NCBI GenBank assembly: GCA_007922195.1
Contig: ML682125.1
Span: forward strand, 626,119 to 690,118
DNA: 64,000 nucleotides
From: Podocnemis expansa
Taxonomy: Eukaryota > Chordata > Testudines > Podocnemididae
Direction: 5' to 3'
A program made the translations under genes and the position numbers. Below the pieces are notes generated by a model. That model searched no databases. It was not told where the DNA came from and saw only the letters and a program-made list of their open reading frames with translations. Positions 34,701 through 45,990 of the stretch are shown here, piece after piece. Within the stretch, counting starts at the first letter, position 1. Every line of letters begins with the position of its first letter.

Positions 34701-37700
34701 NNNNNNNNNNNNNNNNNNNNNNNNNNNNNNNNNNNNNNNNNNNNNNNNNNNNNNNNNNNNNNNNNNNNNNNNNNNNNNNNNNNNNNNNNNNNNNNNNNNN
34801 NNNNNNNNNNNNNNNNNNNNNNNNNNNNNNNNNNNNNNNNNNNNNNNNNNNNNNNNNNNNNNNNNNNNNNNNNNNNNNNNNNNNNNNNNNNNNNNNNNNN
34901 NNNNNNNNNNNNNNNNNNNCTTAAAGTGCCACACAACTCCTTGCTGTTTTTTTACTGGACTAGACTAACACGGCTATCCCTTTTGAAATTGGTTAATTGA
35001 AGTCTCTCCCCCCCACCCCTTCACAGTTCATAGGGCTCTGGGTGTAATTCTCCACATGCTTGCAGGGTCTCTTACTAGTGGTGGAGCGGTACACATAAAT
35101 ATCTTTAACCTCAATTTGTTGATAAGTCTCAGAAGAGTTATACGTGCTAAGAATGTAATGCTTGCCACTCCAGTAGGGCAAACTTCTCCTGCTGGCCAAT
35201 CTGGATTAGATCACCTAGGGATTCCAGCTTCTGTAAAAATAGTTGGCAAGGTGTGAGCTCTGGCAGCCCTGATCTTGGACTGTGTCCTAGAGTTTGGTTT
35301 CAAAACTCTTCCTTTTGGTCTTCAGTTTATATAGTTAAAACTTGGGCCCTGATTAGCTGTACCGTAACCAAAACACCAACCCGAACCCATCTCATAAGTG
35401 TTTCAACTAATTACACCCTGCCAACTTAGTGACTTAAATATTGCACAATTAATCAGGTGACAGAAACAATCAAAAAATGAGATAAATATCAGTCAGATAA
35501 ACAACAGAGATGTGTGGACCAAAAGACAAAACAATAAGAAGTGTAGATTTTTACAAGCATAACTGCTGATCAGTGATTCCTTGCCAAAGAAAAGCTAGCA
35601 AATGAAAGATTTCTGCAAGCATTTTGAGAGCTGTTTCTTTATCAACTACTGGTGGTGGTGTGATACTATTAAGACAGCATCACCTTCTTACCAGCTTCAT
35701 ATTATATGGTCTTGATGTAGTTTCAGGAATGTAGCATGTGACTAGCTGCATGGCTGCTGTCTCTCCAATATGGCTGTGACTGCTTAGCCAAAAGAACAAG
35801 GCCCTTGCCCTTAAAAACTAAAGTTAGTAAGAAACCTCCTACTGCAGATGAGCTATTCAGTGTGTGCTAACACCTCATTTCGGAATGGCATGTAGACACT
35901 AAGTCCAAGGCAGGCCTGAAGTTAATTGGTTATCAGAGCACAAAAAGGCTTCTGGGAGGTCTTCATTGGGCAGAAGTTTTATTTTTTTTCATACTCACAA
36001 GTTGTTGACTCTGCTTCTTTCAATGCCTTGGGGTCTCCTGGGAAGGTAGGTAGGTGAGAAAACATGGGGGTCAGGATGGGTGCTTATGGACAGGTCTCCC
36101 AGAGGGTCCAATGGGCCTCAGTAGATGAGGGAATTGTGGTTATCAGGTGACCAGCAATGGGGTAGGCTTGTATGGAAGAGAGTCTTTTAAAAGCCTGATC
36201 AAGGCAAGTCTATACCATCACACAGTGTTATTCCTGCACTGGAGGAGGGAATAATTGTAAGGATCCTAATGTTCCTCACAGGCGCAAGTTAGACTTGTTT
36301 GCCAACGTTGTCCGTATAAACAGTTTACCTGGTTTTAAAACTCGACACAACAACTTGGACCTTGTGATCATCCGTGAGCAGACGGAGGGGGAGTACAGCT
36401 CTCTGGAACATGAGGTAAGATAGCCCTTTCTTGGCCATTTGTCTGGTATGCCAAGGTCCAGTGCAGTACCACCAGGAGTGAGCTTGACTGCCCTCATCAC
36501 CTCATTCTCACGCGTTTGGCTTAGACCCTTCTGTGGTGGTGGTGGTGGGGGAGTCTTCCTGCGTCAGGGCAGGAGAGAGCTGCAAGTCTGATCCAAGCAA
36601 AAGCCCTATCCATGAGGCTCTAGAGGAGAAAATATTTGTAACTAAACTGTTACTGCCACAGGAGTAGGGGTTAGAACCATCAACCAGTGCCAGACAGGGG
36701 ATTACTGTGGAGTCAGAACTGTAACCTGGAGTGGTGGCTTGACTCCAGGAAAAGGAAAATGCCAGGTGCTGGGAGAAGCTCACTGTTAGGGTTTGGCTGG
36801 AGAATGGTCTCCCATGGGGAAGTTGTGCTGTAGGGGACCTGGAGAAATGACCGTCAGGGCCGCATCCACACAGACTCTAAGAAGATAGCTGTCTTGAATT
36901 TCCCGGGTGCTCCTTCCTCTGATGTTTACTAGAGGGAGTGACTGAGGGTTTTTCCTGTCGTTCCCCAAAGGACTCAGATGGGACTTAAATGCTACTTCCC
37001 TTGGAGACAGATCAGAGTCAGTCCAGAGGCTCTCACTGCAGGCAGGTGCCATGCAACCTGGCAGGGCTGAGCTGCCTTTCCTCACTGGGTGTGCACTGTT
37101 GGCCATGACAAAACAGTGGGTTGTGTGGCCCCTTGGTCCCAGCACATCCAGAGCCGCTGATGTGTTTCTGTCCATGTTCAGAGTGTGAAGGGAGTAATTG
37201 AATGCCTGAAGATCATCACCCGGGACAAGTCACAGCGCATCGCAAAATTTGCCTTTGACTATGCCACCAAGAAAGGGCGTTCAAAGGTTACAGCAGTGCA
37301 CAAAGCCAACATCATGTGAGTAAGATGAGACTGGGTTTGGTAGCACAGGGACCAAAGTGGGGGTATACAAGGGCTGACACCCAGGGCCCTGCTGGTAGGG
37401 CTTTATCATCCCCTCCCTGTCTCTTTAAGAGCCTTTGATCCTGAGCAAAGCAGTGAGACTCAAACTGCAGGGATGTTGAAGCTTCTTTGACATTAGTGCT
37501 CTTTCCCCAAACACGCTTAAAACACCAGCATTGGTATTTTAAAATGACTAGGGGGCTGGAACACATGTGTTAGGGGAGAGTCAGAGGGAACTGGTCATGT
37601 TCAGTCTGAAGAGATGAACAAGGGGGGATTTGATGGTAGCCTTTAACTACCTGAAAGGGATTCCAGGGAGGGTGGAATTGGACTGTTCTTAGTGGTGGTA

Positions 37701-40700
37701 GATGGCAAAACTAGGAGCAATGGTCTCAAGTTGCAATGGAGGAGGATGGTGAAGACCCGGAATGGGTTACCAGGGAGGTGGTGGAATCTCTATCCTTAGA
37801 GGTTTTCAAGGCCTAGCTGACAAAGCCCTGGCTTGGTGGTTTACTTGGGTTTGGTCCTGCCTTGAATTAGAAAGCCTCCTGAATGTCCAGGATTTCAGGC
37901 CAACATTTTACCTGTCTATCATGTGTACACATGCGTCAGTGAGGTGCAGTGGGCTTGCCCAGCTCTCGCAGCCATTCTGGGTTGAGCTTAAAGACAGTCA
38001 TTTTCTTGAAAAGAAACAGTCAGAAAGCTTTTGTTGGCTGACTGATTCCATCATCATGTCCCTGTTTTCCCTGCAGAGGTTCGGGAGCAGTGTGTGGTCT
38101 GTTAAAAATAAATGATGTTTGCTCTGATCCCTCAGGAAGTTGGGAGATGGGCTGTTCCTCCAGTGCTGTGAAGAGGTGGCAGAATTGTATCCCAAGATCA
38201 AATTTGACACCATGATAATTGACAATTGCTGCATGCAGGTGAGAATTGGCAACGTTCCCATCTTCTAATGCATCCATGCTTCACCCTCTGTTGCTGAGAA
38301 TCTGCTGGAGCAAAGCTGGTAAAGAACTCAGCATGCTAGCCAGCAAGGTCAGACACCACTTGGAGAGCTGTCCCTGAGATAACTTGCGATGTGTCCAGTG
38401 TTAACTGCACTGTCACCCATACTTTGTCCATGTCCTGTGTGGTGCATGTGAACACGTCAGGTCTTCCTTTCAAAGGCTGCATGGCGGAGGATGGCAGATG
38501 CTGCAGGAGCCCAGCACTTGCAGTAATCCTCCGTAGTGTAATAATTCTAGATAATCCTACTTGCCTGCAAGAGTAGTTCTGACCAACAGCTAAACTCGCT
38601 GTTCCCAGTAACAGTGGGCAGGTACTCAGCCTTTACAAAATGGGACTCTTAGTGACTGCTTTGCCAGGTTTCTCTGATTTCCTTTCTTGGTGCGTGTAGG
38701 ATCTCAGGCCCATGGGTGGGCTGTGCAAATGCAAGCTTTATCACAGTAACATTCTCTGAACCTCTTGGCCATTGGCTGCGAGGGCTCCTAGAGCAGCCAT
38801 TCCTCTTGCATTTGTCCCAGGGACTCGAGGCAGCCACATTGTCCTCTCGGTTCCTCTCTCACCCTGGAACTGCTGTGGAGTGTCAGAGTGTTTCAGGAAG
38901 CCAGCTTGCCTGTTAATGCACAGGCGCTAGTCTGTTCATGTCACAACCTGGGCCCCTCACTGGCCAGTGTAGGACAGGTGACATCTGCCTCCCATCAGCA
39001 GGGGTATGTCCTGAAGGCCCCAGCATTTTGTGAAGTGCTGTAGAATATGCAAGGCCATGTGGGGGTCTCAAGAACATGTTCTTCTGTTTAACTCGGTGTA
39101 GCTGGTGCAGAACCCCTACCAGTTTGATGTCCTGGTCATGCCAAACCTGTATGGAAACATCGTTGATAACCTGGCTGCCGGCTTGGTGGGAGGCGCCGGC
39201 GTGGTTCCTGGGGAGAGTTACAGTGCTGAGTACGCAGTGTTTGAAATGGTAAGGGACTAGGTTCTGCATGTGACTGGGGTGACTCCCCTTTGCAGATTTC
39301 TGCATCTCCCTCTCTGCCCCAGAGCTGCTTCATTCCCTAGCTCCTGTCGTCTTCCCTCTCTCATGCACTGGGCTAGTCTTTCCAAAGAGCACATCCTAGG
39401 GTTACCAGATGTCAAGAAAAAAGAGGACATATCCTCCTTTTTACCTTCACGTTCTCCATCTGGCAGGCATTTTGAAAATACATGATTTTGTCTGAGTTTT
39501 TACTTACAGGGCTTCAAATATGCTGGAACGCCCCAGAACACCTTATTTTTAAGGGGAAGCGTTCCAGGGCCTCCTAAAAACAGAAGAATATTACGTTAAT
39601 CCTACATTTTCTCCATGTGTCCGCCAATGTCCTCCTTTTCATACTTCCCTGTCCTCCCTTTCCATGGATGGGCTGGAAACCATTCGCCCCACAGCACTAG
39701 CACATGGGACTTGCTCTGACTGTGAATCTCTTTACACAGGGCGCCCGCCACCCGTTTGCCCAGGCCGTGGGCAGGAACATTGCCAATCCCACTGCCATGC
39801 TGCTCTCTGCTGCCAACATGCTGCGGCATCTCAAGTAGGTGCCTAGAGACTCATGGACCCAGCCCAGCACCCTGCGCGCAGCAGGGCCATCCCCAAGTAA
39901 ACCATCCATCCATCCCTAATGTGTGCAGGAGCTGTAGGCCTGCATCTGTGTACTGGGGACAGCCCATGTATGTGTATTCAGGGTGCTGCAGACTGGAGGC
40001 CAGAGGGGGGCTCCCTGCATGTGAGGTGTCAATTGCATCAGCATACACAGGGCTCGAGCTAACGTGTTCTTTCTTTTTGCCAGCTTGGAATATCACTCCA
40101 ATGTGATCTTGGACGCAGTGAAGAAGGTGATTAAAGTTGGTAAAGTAAGTACACGGCAGCTCTGAGCCCTTTAACCGCTATTCTCTATGGCCTGTCCTGG
40201 TCCTGGTCCTGAGCACATGGAGCTTCCGCTTCCTTTCTGGGCTCCTGCTGGCAGAGACTGCTCTGGCTCATCCCCTCTGGTGGGGGGAAGCAAGGCAGTT
40301 CTGTCACTGGTTTGAGACAATAAGGAATCTCTAATGGGATTGGCCTGCTTCTTTTGTAGTGTGGGGACTTACTGCACTGGAGCAAACTGATTCTCAGGCC
40401 CTGTTCCTCTTGTGTCTGCATCATTCTTACTGTCAGACAGATTTCCTGTCATGATGGCTCTGGAGATGTTTTGGCCCCTCCCCTGTGGAGTTCTTGGGCA
40501 GAGAAAGATCTCTTAAGAAGGATTGAGGTTCTTAGGCAGAGCTTGCTGTCTTGGCATGTCTAGACCCCCTGTTTCAGAGCTGGCTCTGAGCTGCATGTTC
40601 ATCCATCGAGACAGATGCAGTTGGCGGGTGTTGCTATGTTCTCAGGGTCTCGCTTCCTATTCAGTTCCAGGACCTGATGCTGCTGATCTCTGCTGACTGG

Positions 40701-41016
40701 GGAACTCCGGAAGCTGAGGGGGGCTGGCGTGCTTTAGCGTCTGTCTGGTTTGCAGCTGGGGTGTGGGAGGTCAGGACTTTCCCTTGGGCTGCTGTAGGGT
40801 GATCAGGAGCTGGGAAAAGCTGCTTTGCTGTCACCGTGTTGCCTGTCCCATCTTGTGTTTGTTTCCTGGGTTCACATCCGCGTTTCTCCCTTTTTGTTTC
40901 TCCCCCTCCCTGTGTTGGATTTTTAGGTTCGGACACGGGACATGGGCGGTTACTCCACCACCTCTGACTTCATCAAGTCTGTGATTGACCATCTGCACCC
41001 ACACTATGGTGTCTAG
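25775..41016 (+). CDS. IDH3B: IDH3B, beta subunit of mitochondrial NAD-dependent isocitrate dehydrogenase (isoform with proximal terminal exon)
   Basis: IDH3B is the non-catalytic partner of IDH3A in the mitochondrial NAD-isocitrate dehydrogenase that converts isocitrate to 2-oxoglutarate in the TCA cycle. Exons: 25775-25924, 29333-29425, 32334-32454, 33589-33649, 36282-36414, 37182-37315, 38136-38238, 39102-39248, 39740-39834, 40084-40144 and terminal 40927-41016 (TAG). All phases agree, giving 395 residues against about 385 in human. The amino end is an Arg/Ala/Pro-rich, acid-free leader (about residues 1-50) fitting mitochondrial import. Family motifs follow: [61 protein letters not shown] and [16 protein letters not shown]. 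The last exon encodes [19 protein letters not shown] and matches the human beta-1 tail. Exon 39102-39248 ends in Met where I recall Thr in human. A second terminal exon lies at 48267. Confidence 0.96.
26350..26626. mobile_element. hAT-type MITE (TAGGGTTACCAGAT family), 277 bp
   Basis: Starts tagggttaccagat and ends atctggtagcccta, inverted copies of the terminus at 24821. The interior carries 'cctatttttagggggaagcgttccagggcc', complementary to the copy at 24821. No intact target duplication is seen. Confidence 0.75.
26632..26945 (-). repeat. CR1 LINE fragment (antisense)
   Basis: Plus strand 'acatggggtttttccatcct', 'gtgcaggactttgcactt' and 'ccaatttgtttaggcc' parallels the antisense CR1 at 44350-44460. 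Located in IDH3B intron 1. Confidence 0.65.
27241..27455. repeat. Hairpin-ended retroelement copy with about 12-bp TSD
   Basis: Inverted arms 'acaagcagtcctgtgacac' and 'agtgccacaggacttcttg' flank a short interior; the right end has 'actagactaacacggctgcc'. The flanks ggataatactgc (27229-27240) and ggacaatactgc (27456-27467) differ at one base and look like a target-site duplication. Confidence 0.65.
28177..28385. repeat. Hairpin-ended retroelement copy, inverted orientation
   Basis: Begins with 'ggctgctgtgttagtttagt', the complement of the right end seen at 27430, then 'aaggagccctgtggcac', 'catgagctttcatggg', and the opposite arm 'cccatgaaagctcatg'. Confidence 0.6.
30294..30568. repeat. Probable short inverted-repeat element
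   Basis: The left edge tagggtacgtcaacactgctg and the right edge cagcagtgtagaccaggcc are imperfect inverted copies. No target duplication was recognised. Confidence 0.35.
31032..31523. mobile_element. hAT-type MITE (CAGGGGTTAAAGT family), 492 bp, 8-bp TSD
   Basis: Termini caggggttaaagt and actttaatccctg are inverted repeats. Flanks tttgtaaa (31024-31031) and tttataaa (31524-31531) match at 7 of 8 bases. The interior has several 'cctaaaaatag' and 'ggaacgct' motifs. In IDH3B intron 2. Confidence 0.75.
31790..32258 (+). repeat. CR1 LINE 3' end (sense)
   Basis: Contains the CR1 3'-end landmarks in order: 'gagggcaacaaaaatgatta', 'gggatttcatagcaacctt', 'tttcttactaggagggtgg', 'gggctacctagggaggtggt', 'ggactagatgacctcatgag' and the terminal 'tgattctaag'. 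It is 5'-truncated, as expected for CR1, and lies just before IDH3B exon 3. Confidence 0.9.
34520..34919. other. Assembly gap, 400 N
   Basis: A 400-base run of N in IDH3B intron 4. It begins exactly at the left target-site duplication of a hairpin-type element, so the gap removes that element's left part. Confidence 1.
34920..34989. repeat. Right arm of a gap-truncated hairpin retroelement with 9-bp TSD
   Basis: Reads 'agtgccacacaactccttg', then 'actggactagactaacacgg' and 'ctatcccttttgaaat', as at 18060-18135. The direct repeat tggttaatt occurs at 34511-34519, touching the gap, and at 34990-34998, touching this arm. Confidence 0.65.
37590..37868 (+). repeat. CR1 LINE 3'-end fragment (sense, internally deleted)
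   Basis: Shows 'catgttcagtctgaagagat', 'ggggggatttgatggtagcc', 'taggagcaatggtctcaagt', 'gttaccagggaggtggtgga' and 'ttgaattag' in CR1 order. The 'aaaaactttcttactaggag' segment present in the copy at 31790 is missing. Confidence 0.8.
39396..39665. mobile_element. hAT-type MITE (TAGGGTTACCAGAT family), right end lost
   Basis: Starts tagggttaccagatgtc and continues collinear with 26350-26610, but ends at 'ccctttccatg' without the inverted terminus. In IDH3B intron 8. Confidence 0.7.
40927..41016 (+). CDS. IDH3B: IDH3B proximal alternative terminal exon (beta-1-like)
   Basis: The acceptor ttggatttttag precedes 29 codons plus TAG, encoding [11 protein letters not shown]... followed by [16 protein letters not shown]. 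It is spliced in phase 0 to the exon ending at 40144. It is paralogous to the exon at 48267: both begin VRT-x-DMGGY, so the two are mutually exclusive ends of the same protein. Its 3' UTR has AATAAA at 41801 and a second AATAAA at 42856. Confidence 0.9.
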   Translation, partial: VRTRDMGGYSTTSDFIKSVIDHLHPHYGV

Positions 41017-41800
41017 GTTCCCACCTGAGTGGGACTCCTTGGACTCCACTTTGGCTCCAGTCTTTGTCTCTAGTTTACAAACTCAATGGACCTTTCTCAC
41101 CCTGCTCCTACCCCCAGCGAAGATCCTGTACCATGTCATCTGCTCCTTGGCTGCTGAAGCCAGCAAGCCTGGAATGCCAGCCTGAAGGGGGAAGGGCCCT
41201 GCCCCTCCTTGCCTGCTCATCTGTTACCAGCCTCAGTTGTGGTCAGATTGTCACCAGAAAGACAGACATGGTCTGAGGGCAGGGTTGGGAGATAATGTGT
41301 GTGGGTCTATGTTTGGCTTTCCCCCACTGGTTCATAGTGTGGCCTGGGACAAGTCAGCTCATTTCTCTGGCCAGTTGGGTGACCTTGCAGGGAAAAGCAG
41401 GAGCAAATCACTCTTGTCTGCACAGAACTTTGGAGCTAAGAACTAACCCTCACCATCCTGCTAATGCGCCCCGGCGACATTGCTGACCAGGGCTGTCACA
41501 TCCAGATGGTCCCATCTCACTCCTGAGTCCATCTGTTTGGTCCAGAGGGGCTTAACTGTGGCATGGGGCCCCCAGGGTGGAGCCTCCCTGTCCACAGACT
41601 GATAGATGAAGTCTAGTATTGGCTTGGAGTGAAGGAGAAGTTTATCCCTGTTGATCTGGAACATAGAGAAAGTAGGAAATAGCTCCTCCCAGGGTGGGTG
41701 GGGGTGTGTGCGTGTGTGTGTGTGGTTTTAGCACCCCCCCCCATCATCCTCCTAACTTCCTCCCCATCCCTAGGGAAGATGCTTTCCCCACTCTGCTAGC

Positions 41801-41806
41801 AATAAA
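41801..41806 (+). terminator. IDH3B: Poly(A) signal of the proximal IDH3B terminal exon
   Basis: AATAAA 785 nt after the TAG of the proximal terminal exon. Another AATAAA at 42856-42861 could serve a longer 3' UTR. Confidence 0.65.
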
Positions 41807-42239
41807 AATTGAGCACTGACCTCAGAAAGATGTCTCAGCCTCTGAGCAGAGCTTGAGGGAAGTGGGCCTAGCCCCAGTATGCTCCTCCCAGATCAGTCTG
41901 TGGGCAGCGCTGGCCCAGACTGGCCCCAGCCTCTAGCAACGCTCAGGCCATTCCTTCAGGCTGGCTGTGGTGCTGGGCTCTAAGCCAGCGTGCACACCCA
42001 CCTGGTATGCTTCAGAGCAGAGCACAGTCCCGATTGGTGCAGTTTCCTGCTACCTGCCCTTGAACACTCCTATGCGTCATCCAGTACAGCATGGTCTCTG
42101 CTCCCTGCAGTTCCTGCCCTGGCATTGGGAATGTGGCTAAGCAGTGGGTTTGAGGGGGACAGTAGGGATTTGTGTGAGGTTCTGCAGTGACTTGGGAGGT
42201 TGCATTCCCCAAGAGAGCAGAACAGCTGGTCTAGACAGA

Positions 42240-42400
42240 CCACGCATGGATGCCTGCATGTTGTGAGGCAAGGAGGTGCTGTGTGTGGGTTTTTGTGTGT
42301 TGGGAGGAAAGGCGGGGCTGTGCACGGGTGCCTGAATATTGGGAGGGAGGGAGGTACTATATGTGGGTGCCTGCCTGTTGGGAGAAAGGTGCTGCCTGGG
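42240..42400. repeat. Short G-rich minisatellite, about 50-bp period, 3 units
   Basis: Three tandem units share 'gggtgcctg-at-ttgggagg-aaggcggtgctgtgtg'. They lie between the two IDH3B terminal exons, within or just past the proximal 3' UTR. Confidence 0.6.
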
Positions 42401-43671
42401 CCACATGTTTAGACTGGGGTTTGAGGAACTGCAGGTGCCACTTTGAGTGCATGGGGTGTGCCTGTGTGATTGACACACCTGATGATGGTGCCCTGGTGGT
42501 TTTGCTCAGGAAGCAGGCACCAGTGAGTGTTTGCATGTGCAGTCATGGGAGGTGCTGAAATGTTGGTCTGAACAGTGGCATCCTGTCTTGGTCAGGTGAA
42601 GGGTGAGAGACCAAGGCCTCTGTCTCCACTAGGACTCCAGCTGTGCTCACTGTTGACTGGTCCCAGGGGTGGGTGGCTGGCATGGGAGACCTAAAGGATT
42701 CAAAGAGCAACAGTTGCAGGCAGATTGTTGGGAGTGATGGCTTATGAAGGCACATATGGGCCAGTGGCAGGGATGCCCCTCGGGGCTCCTGTGTCCTTAG
42801 TGCCATGTGGGACTGCTGAGGAGTTGCAGAATGTATTTATTTACAAATGAGTGTGAATAAATAACCCCCCCCTCAGGTCCACATGTGTCTGTGATTCCTG
42901 TGACCCTGTCTCCCCTGGCAGTTCTTTGGGGCTCACCCTACAAAGATTATGGGGTCCCAACTCCTCCATCTGTCCTGTCACGATGGGCCAGTGAGCTGCT
43001 GTGAAAACGTGGCTGTGCTGAGCCCTCCACTGGCAAGTTCAGGGGGAGGCTTTGGTCAAATCTCTCCTCCCCAAGAGTGTTTTTTTTCCTCTGGTGGCTG
43101 GAATAGAACAGGGGACAAAGCTGTGCCTGAGGGAACCAGCTGAGCAGACCTAGGGCTCTCCACAGTTATGGGGATTGGCTCTGAGGCACCGACCACATCA
43201 GTACCGTTGCTACCCTGCCATGATTCCTTCCCTGATCCAGGGATGGGACTGTGCTTTTGGAGCAGGAATGCCTGGTACAGGCCATCCCTAGAGCTCTGTA
43301 TCTGCCATTTAGCAGGGGTGTAGTGTCTTTGCAGGTGCTCCCAGGTGCCAGACATGGAGCAAAAAGCTGGCTCCTGCCCTGTAAAGAAGTGATCGTCTAA
43401 GATGAGACAGGTGGATAGACTAAAGGGGAAAATAGAGCTCTGAGGGGCAGGATCCTGGAATTGCTGGTGTGGGCATCACAAGGGGGGAGTTGGAGGAGAA
43501 TGAGAACTGGGGGAGTCACGGGGAGTCCCTTTGAAGGGGGAGGGTGGTGGGAGTGAGCAGGCCTGGCAGGGCTTGAGTGAAAATGTAACAGTGGGGTGTA
43601 GGGAGTGGGGTTGGAAGCTGGTGAAGGTGGAAGCTGATGTCTCAATAGCAAATGGGAGATGGTTGCTCATA

Positions 43672-44465
43672 GAGTCAGGCAGATGAGGGTTGGGTGGGAC
43701 CTCAGGGGTCAGCTATTCCAACCTCCTGCCCAGGCCAGGGCCCACAAAAATTAGATCATCCCAGCCGGGGCTGGGTCAGGCCTTAAAAGCATCTAGGGAT
43801 GGAGATTCCATCACCTGCCTAGGGAACCCATTCCAGTGCTTCACCACCACCACAGGGAAAAGTTTTTTGTAATAGCTAACCTAGATCTTCCCTACTGTGA
43901 TTTGAGACCATTGCTTCTGGTTCTGTCACCTGCTGCCACTGAGAACTGCCTAGCTCCATCCTCCCTAGAACACTCTTCAGATAGTTGTAGGCTGCTATCA
44001 AATCTCTGCCTTTTTTGCAGATTAAGCAGGCCCAGTTCCCTCCGGCACTCCTCATAAGTCGTGCTCCAGCCTCCTAATAATTTTCATTGCTGTCTGCTAG
44101 ACTCTCTCCAGTTTGTTCACAGCAATCCTGTAATGGGGTTCCAAAGCTGGACCCAGTACTCCAAATGTGACCTCACCAGTGCTGTATAGAGGGGAATAAT
44201 CACATCCCTCCGTCTGCCAGCAGCACTCCTACTACTGCAGCCCATTATGCTGTTAGCCTACTTAGCAAGGAGGTGATGCAGTTGATTCGTACCCAGTTTC
44301 CTGGTCCTTTTCTGGAGAACTGCTGCCTGGGCCAGTCGGTCCTCCGACTGTAGCAGTACATGGGATTCTTTCATCCTAAGTGCAGGACTCTGCTCTTGTC
44401 CTTGTTGAATTTCATCAGATTTCTTTTGTCCTAGTACTTCAGTTTGTTTGGGTCACTCTCTATCC
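43672..44465 (-). repeat. CR1 LINE (antisense), first part
   Basis: The longest CR1 piece in the window. The complement shows 'ggttgggtgggacctcagg', 'ttccatcacctgcctaggg', 'ccattccagtgcttcacc' and 'ctcctcataagtcgtgctcc'. A hAT MITE interrupts it at 44466 and it resumes at 44673. It lies in the 7.25-kb space between the IDH3B terminal exons. Confidence 0.9.
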
Positions 44466-44664
44466 CAGCAGTTTCCAACATTTTCTCTGTTGAGGCACAC
44501 CTTGCTACCTTTAATTAATTTGAGGCACACCACCATAGAGTTGCCAAATAAACTCATGAATATTCATAAGCTAATAAGCCAATCCAGAGCTCTTTGAGTA
44601 GTTTTTCAAAAAATTTTGTGGCACATCGGTTCAGGCCTGAGGGCACACCAGTTGGGAAACACTG
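44466..44664. mobile_element. hAT-type MITE inserted into CR1, 199 bp, perfect 8-bp TSD
   Basis: Termini cagcagtttccaac and gttgggaaacactg are inverted repeats. The duplication ctctatcc is present at 44458-44465 and 44665-44672, and the CR1 sequence continues on both sides. The element is therefore younger than the CR1 copy. Confidence 0.9.
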
Positions 44665-44672
44665 CTCTATCC

Positions 44673-44915
44673 TATCTCTGCCCTCCAGAATATCTACTGC
44701 TCTCCCACAACTCTTAGTGTCATCTGCAACCCTGTTGAGGGTGCATCCATTCTGTCCTCCAGATCATTATTGATTTTGAACAAAACCAGCCCCAGCCCCC
44801 AAGGCATGCTGCTTGCTATGGGCTCTAGAGCCATTGGTCAGAACCCAGTGAGCCCGATGAGGTAGCCAGCTTTTTATCCACCTGCTAGTCCATTCATCCA
44901 GCCCAGAGGTCTGCA
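44673..44915 (-). repeat. CR1 LINE (antisense), second part
   Basis: Continues the CR1 interrupted at 44466, with 'aacaaaaccagccccagccc' and 'ttggtcagaacccagtgagc' as recognisable antisense CR1 segments. Confidence 0.75.
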
Positions 44916-45415
44916 ACATGTTGATGATAATGCTGGGGTAGGTCAGGCAGGGAGAGGCCATGAAGACCTTGGGAGTGATGTGCTAAAGCAGGGAACTGGC
45001 AGAGAACAGCAAGGTGGTCCCAGTGCCAGGCTAGGAAAATGAGCTTGCTGACAGCATTCTGCATGGAGAGCAGGGTGGTTCAATGCTGGAGAGAAGGGTG
45101 TGGCAGGTAGCAAGATACCTGGGTGTGAAGAAGAGCAAGGGAGCCAGGGTTCAAAGCCAGAGGGCACAGTTGGGGGGAACAGCGGCTGGGCACAGCCACA
45201 CAGTGTGGAGAGATGGGGGCAGGGGCTCCACTGCTGCTCCAAGGACAGCAGGGGAAAGGGGGGGAGGAAGATGCAGGTACAGGAGGAGCCCAAGGCCCCT
45301 GCCATAGTGGGATGTGGGGCAGGAAGCCCTCTGTAGAAGAGAACACCTACTGAAGGCCACTCCCTCAGCCTGAGAGAGGGCCCACTGAGCCCAGGACTCA
45401 AAAGAATTTGGGGAC

Positions 45416-45990
45416 CAGGGGTTAAAGTAGGGTAGAATGTAGTGGAACACTGTTCTGCGGCCCCTAGAAATAGAAAACTGAGCTGGAATGCTGTGTTCTG
45501 GCAGGGAACCCAGGGAGGCGTGTCAGCCAGCTCCCCTGTGCATGCACAGGCAGCATGAGAGGCAGAAGCCTCAAAGTGCAGCCTGGAGCAGTGGGGAGGG
45601 TGGGCAGTAAGGGGGTGATTCTTGCCCTGGCTCTTTGGAGTATGTGTGCTGCTATGGCACTCTGGCACGGCCTAGCCTGGGGCAGCTTCAGTTCAGCATA
45701 GGTCGGGGGGGNNNNNNNNNNNNNNNNNNNNNNNNNNNNNNNNNNNNNNNNNNNNNNNNNNNNNNNNNNNNNNNNNNNNNNNNNNNNNNNNNNNNNNNNN
45801 NNNNNNNNNNNGGGGGTTAGGAGGGCTGGAGTGGGGACATGGGAGCTTAGGGAATGGGGACTGAGAATGCTGTGGGGAAAGAGGTCTGATGGGGGGTAGG
45901 CATTGGGGGGGGGCAGTAGCTGAGGTAGGTGAAGAGGGCCTAGAAATGTGGGTATTTTCTGAGGCCCACTAAATTATACTTTAACCACTG
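45416..45990. mobile_element. hAT-type MITE (CAGGGGTTAAAGT family) with gap, perfect 8-bp TSD
   Basis: Starts caggggttaaagt and ends actttaaccactg. The direct repeat ttggggac flanks it at 45408-45415 and 45991-45998. It is a sibling of the element at 31032 and contains the 100-N gap. Confidence 0.85.
45712..45811. other. Assembly gap, 100 N
   Basis: 100 undetermined bases flanked by G-runs (gggggg on the left, ggggg on the right) inside a hAT-type MITE. The G-run probably broke assembly or sequencing. Confidence 1.

Noticed and set aside
44943..45668. A 241-codon minus-strand open frame
   Set aside because: It covers a hAT terminus and G-rich simple sequence, has Pro/Ser/Cys-rich composition, matches no family I recognise and has no splice context.
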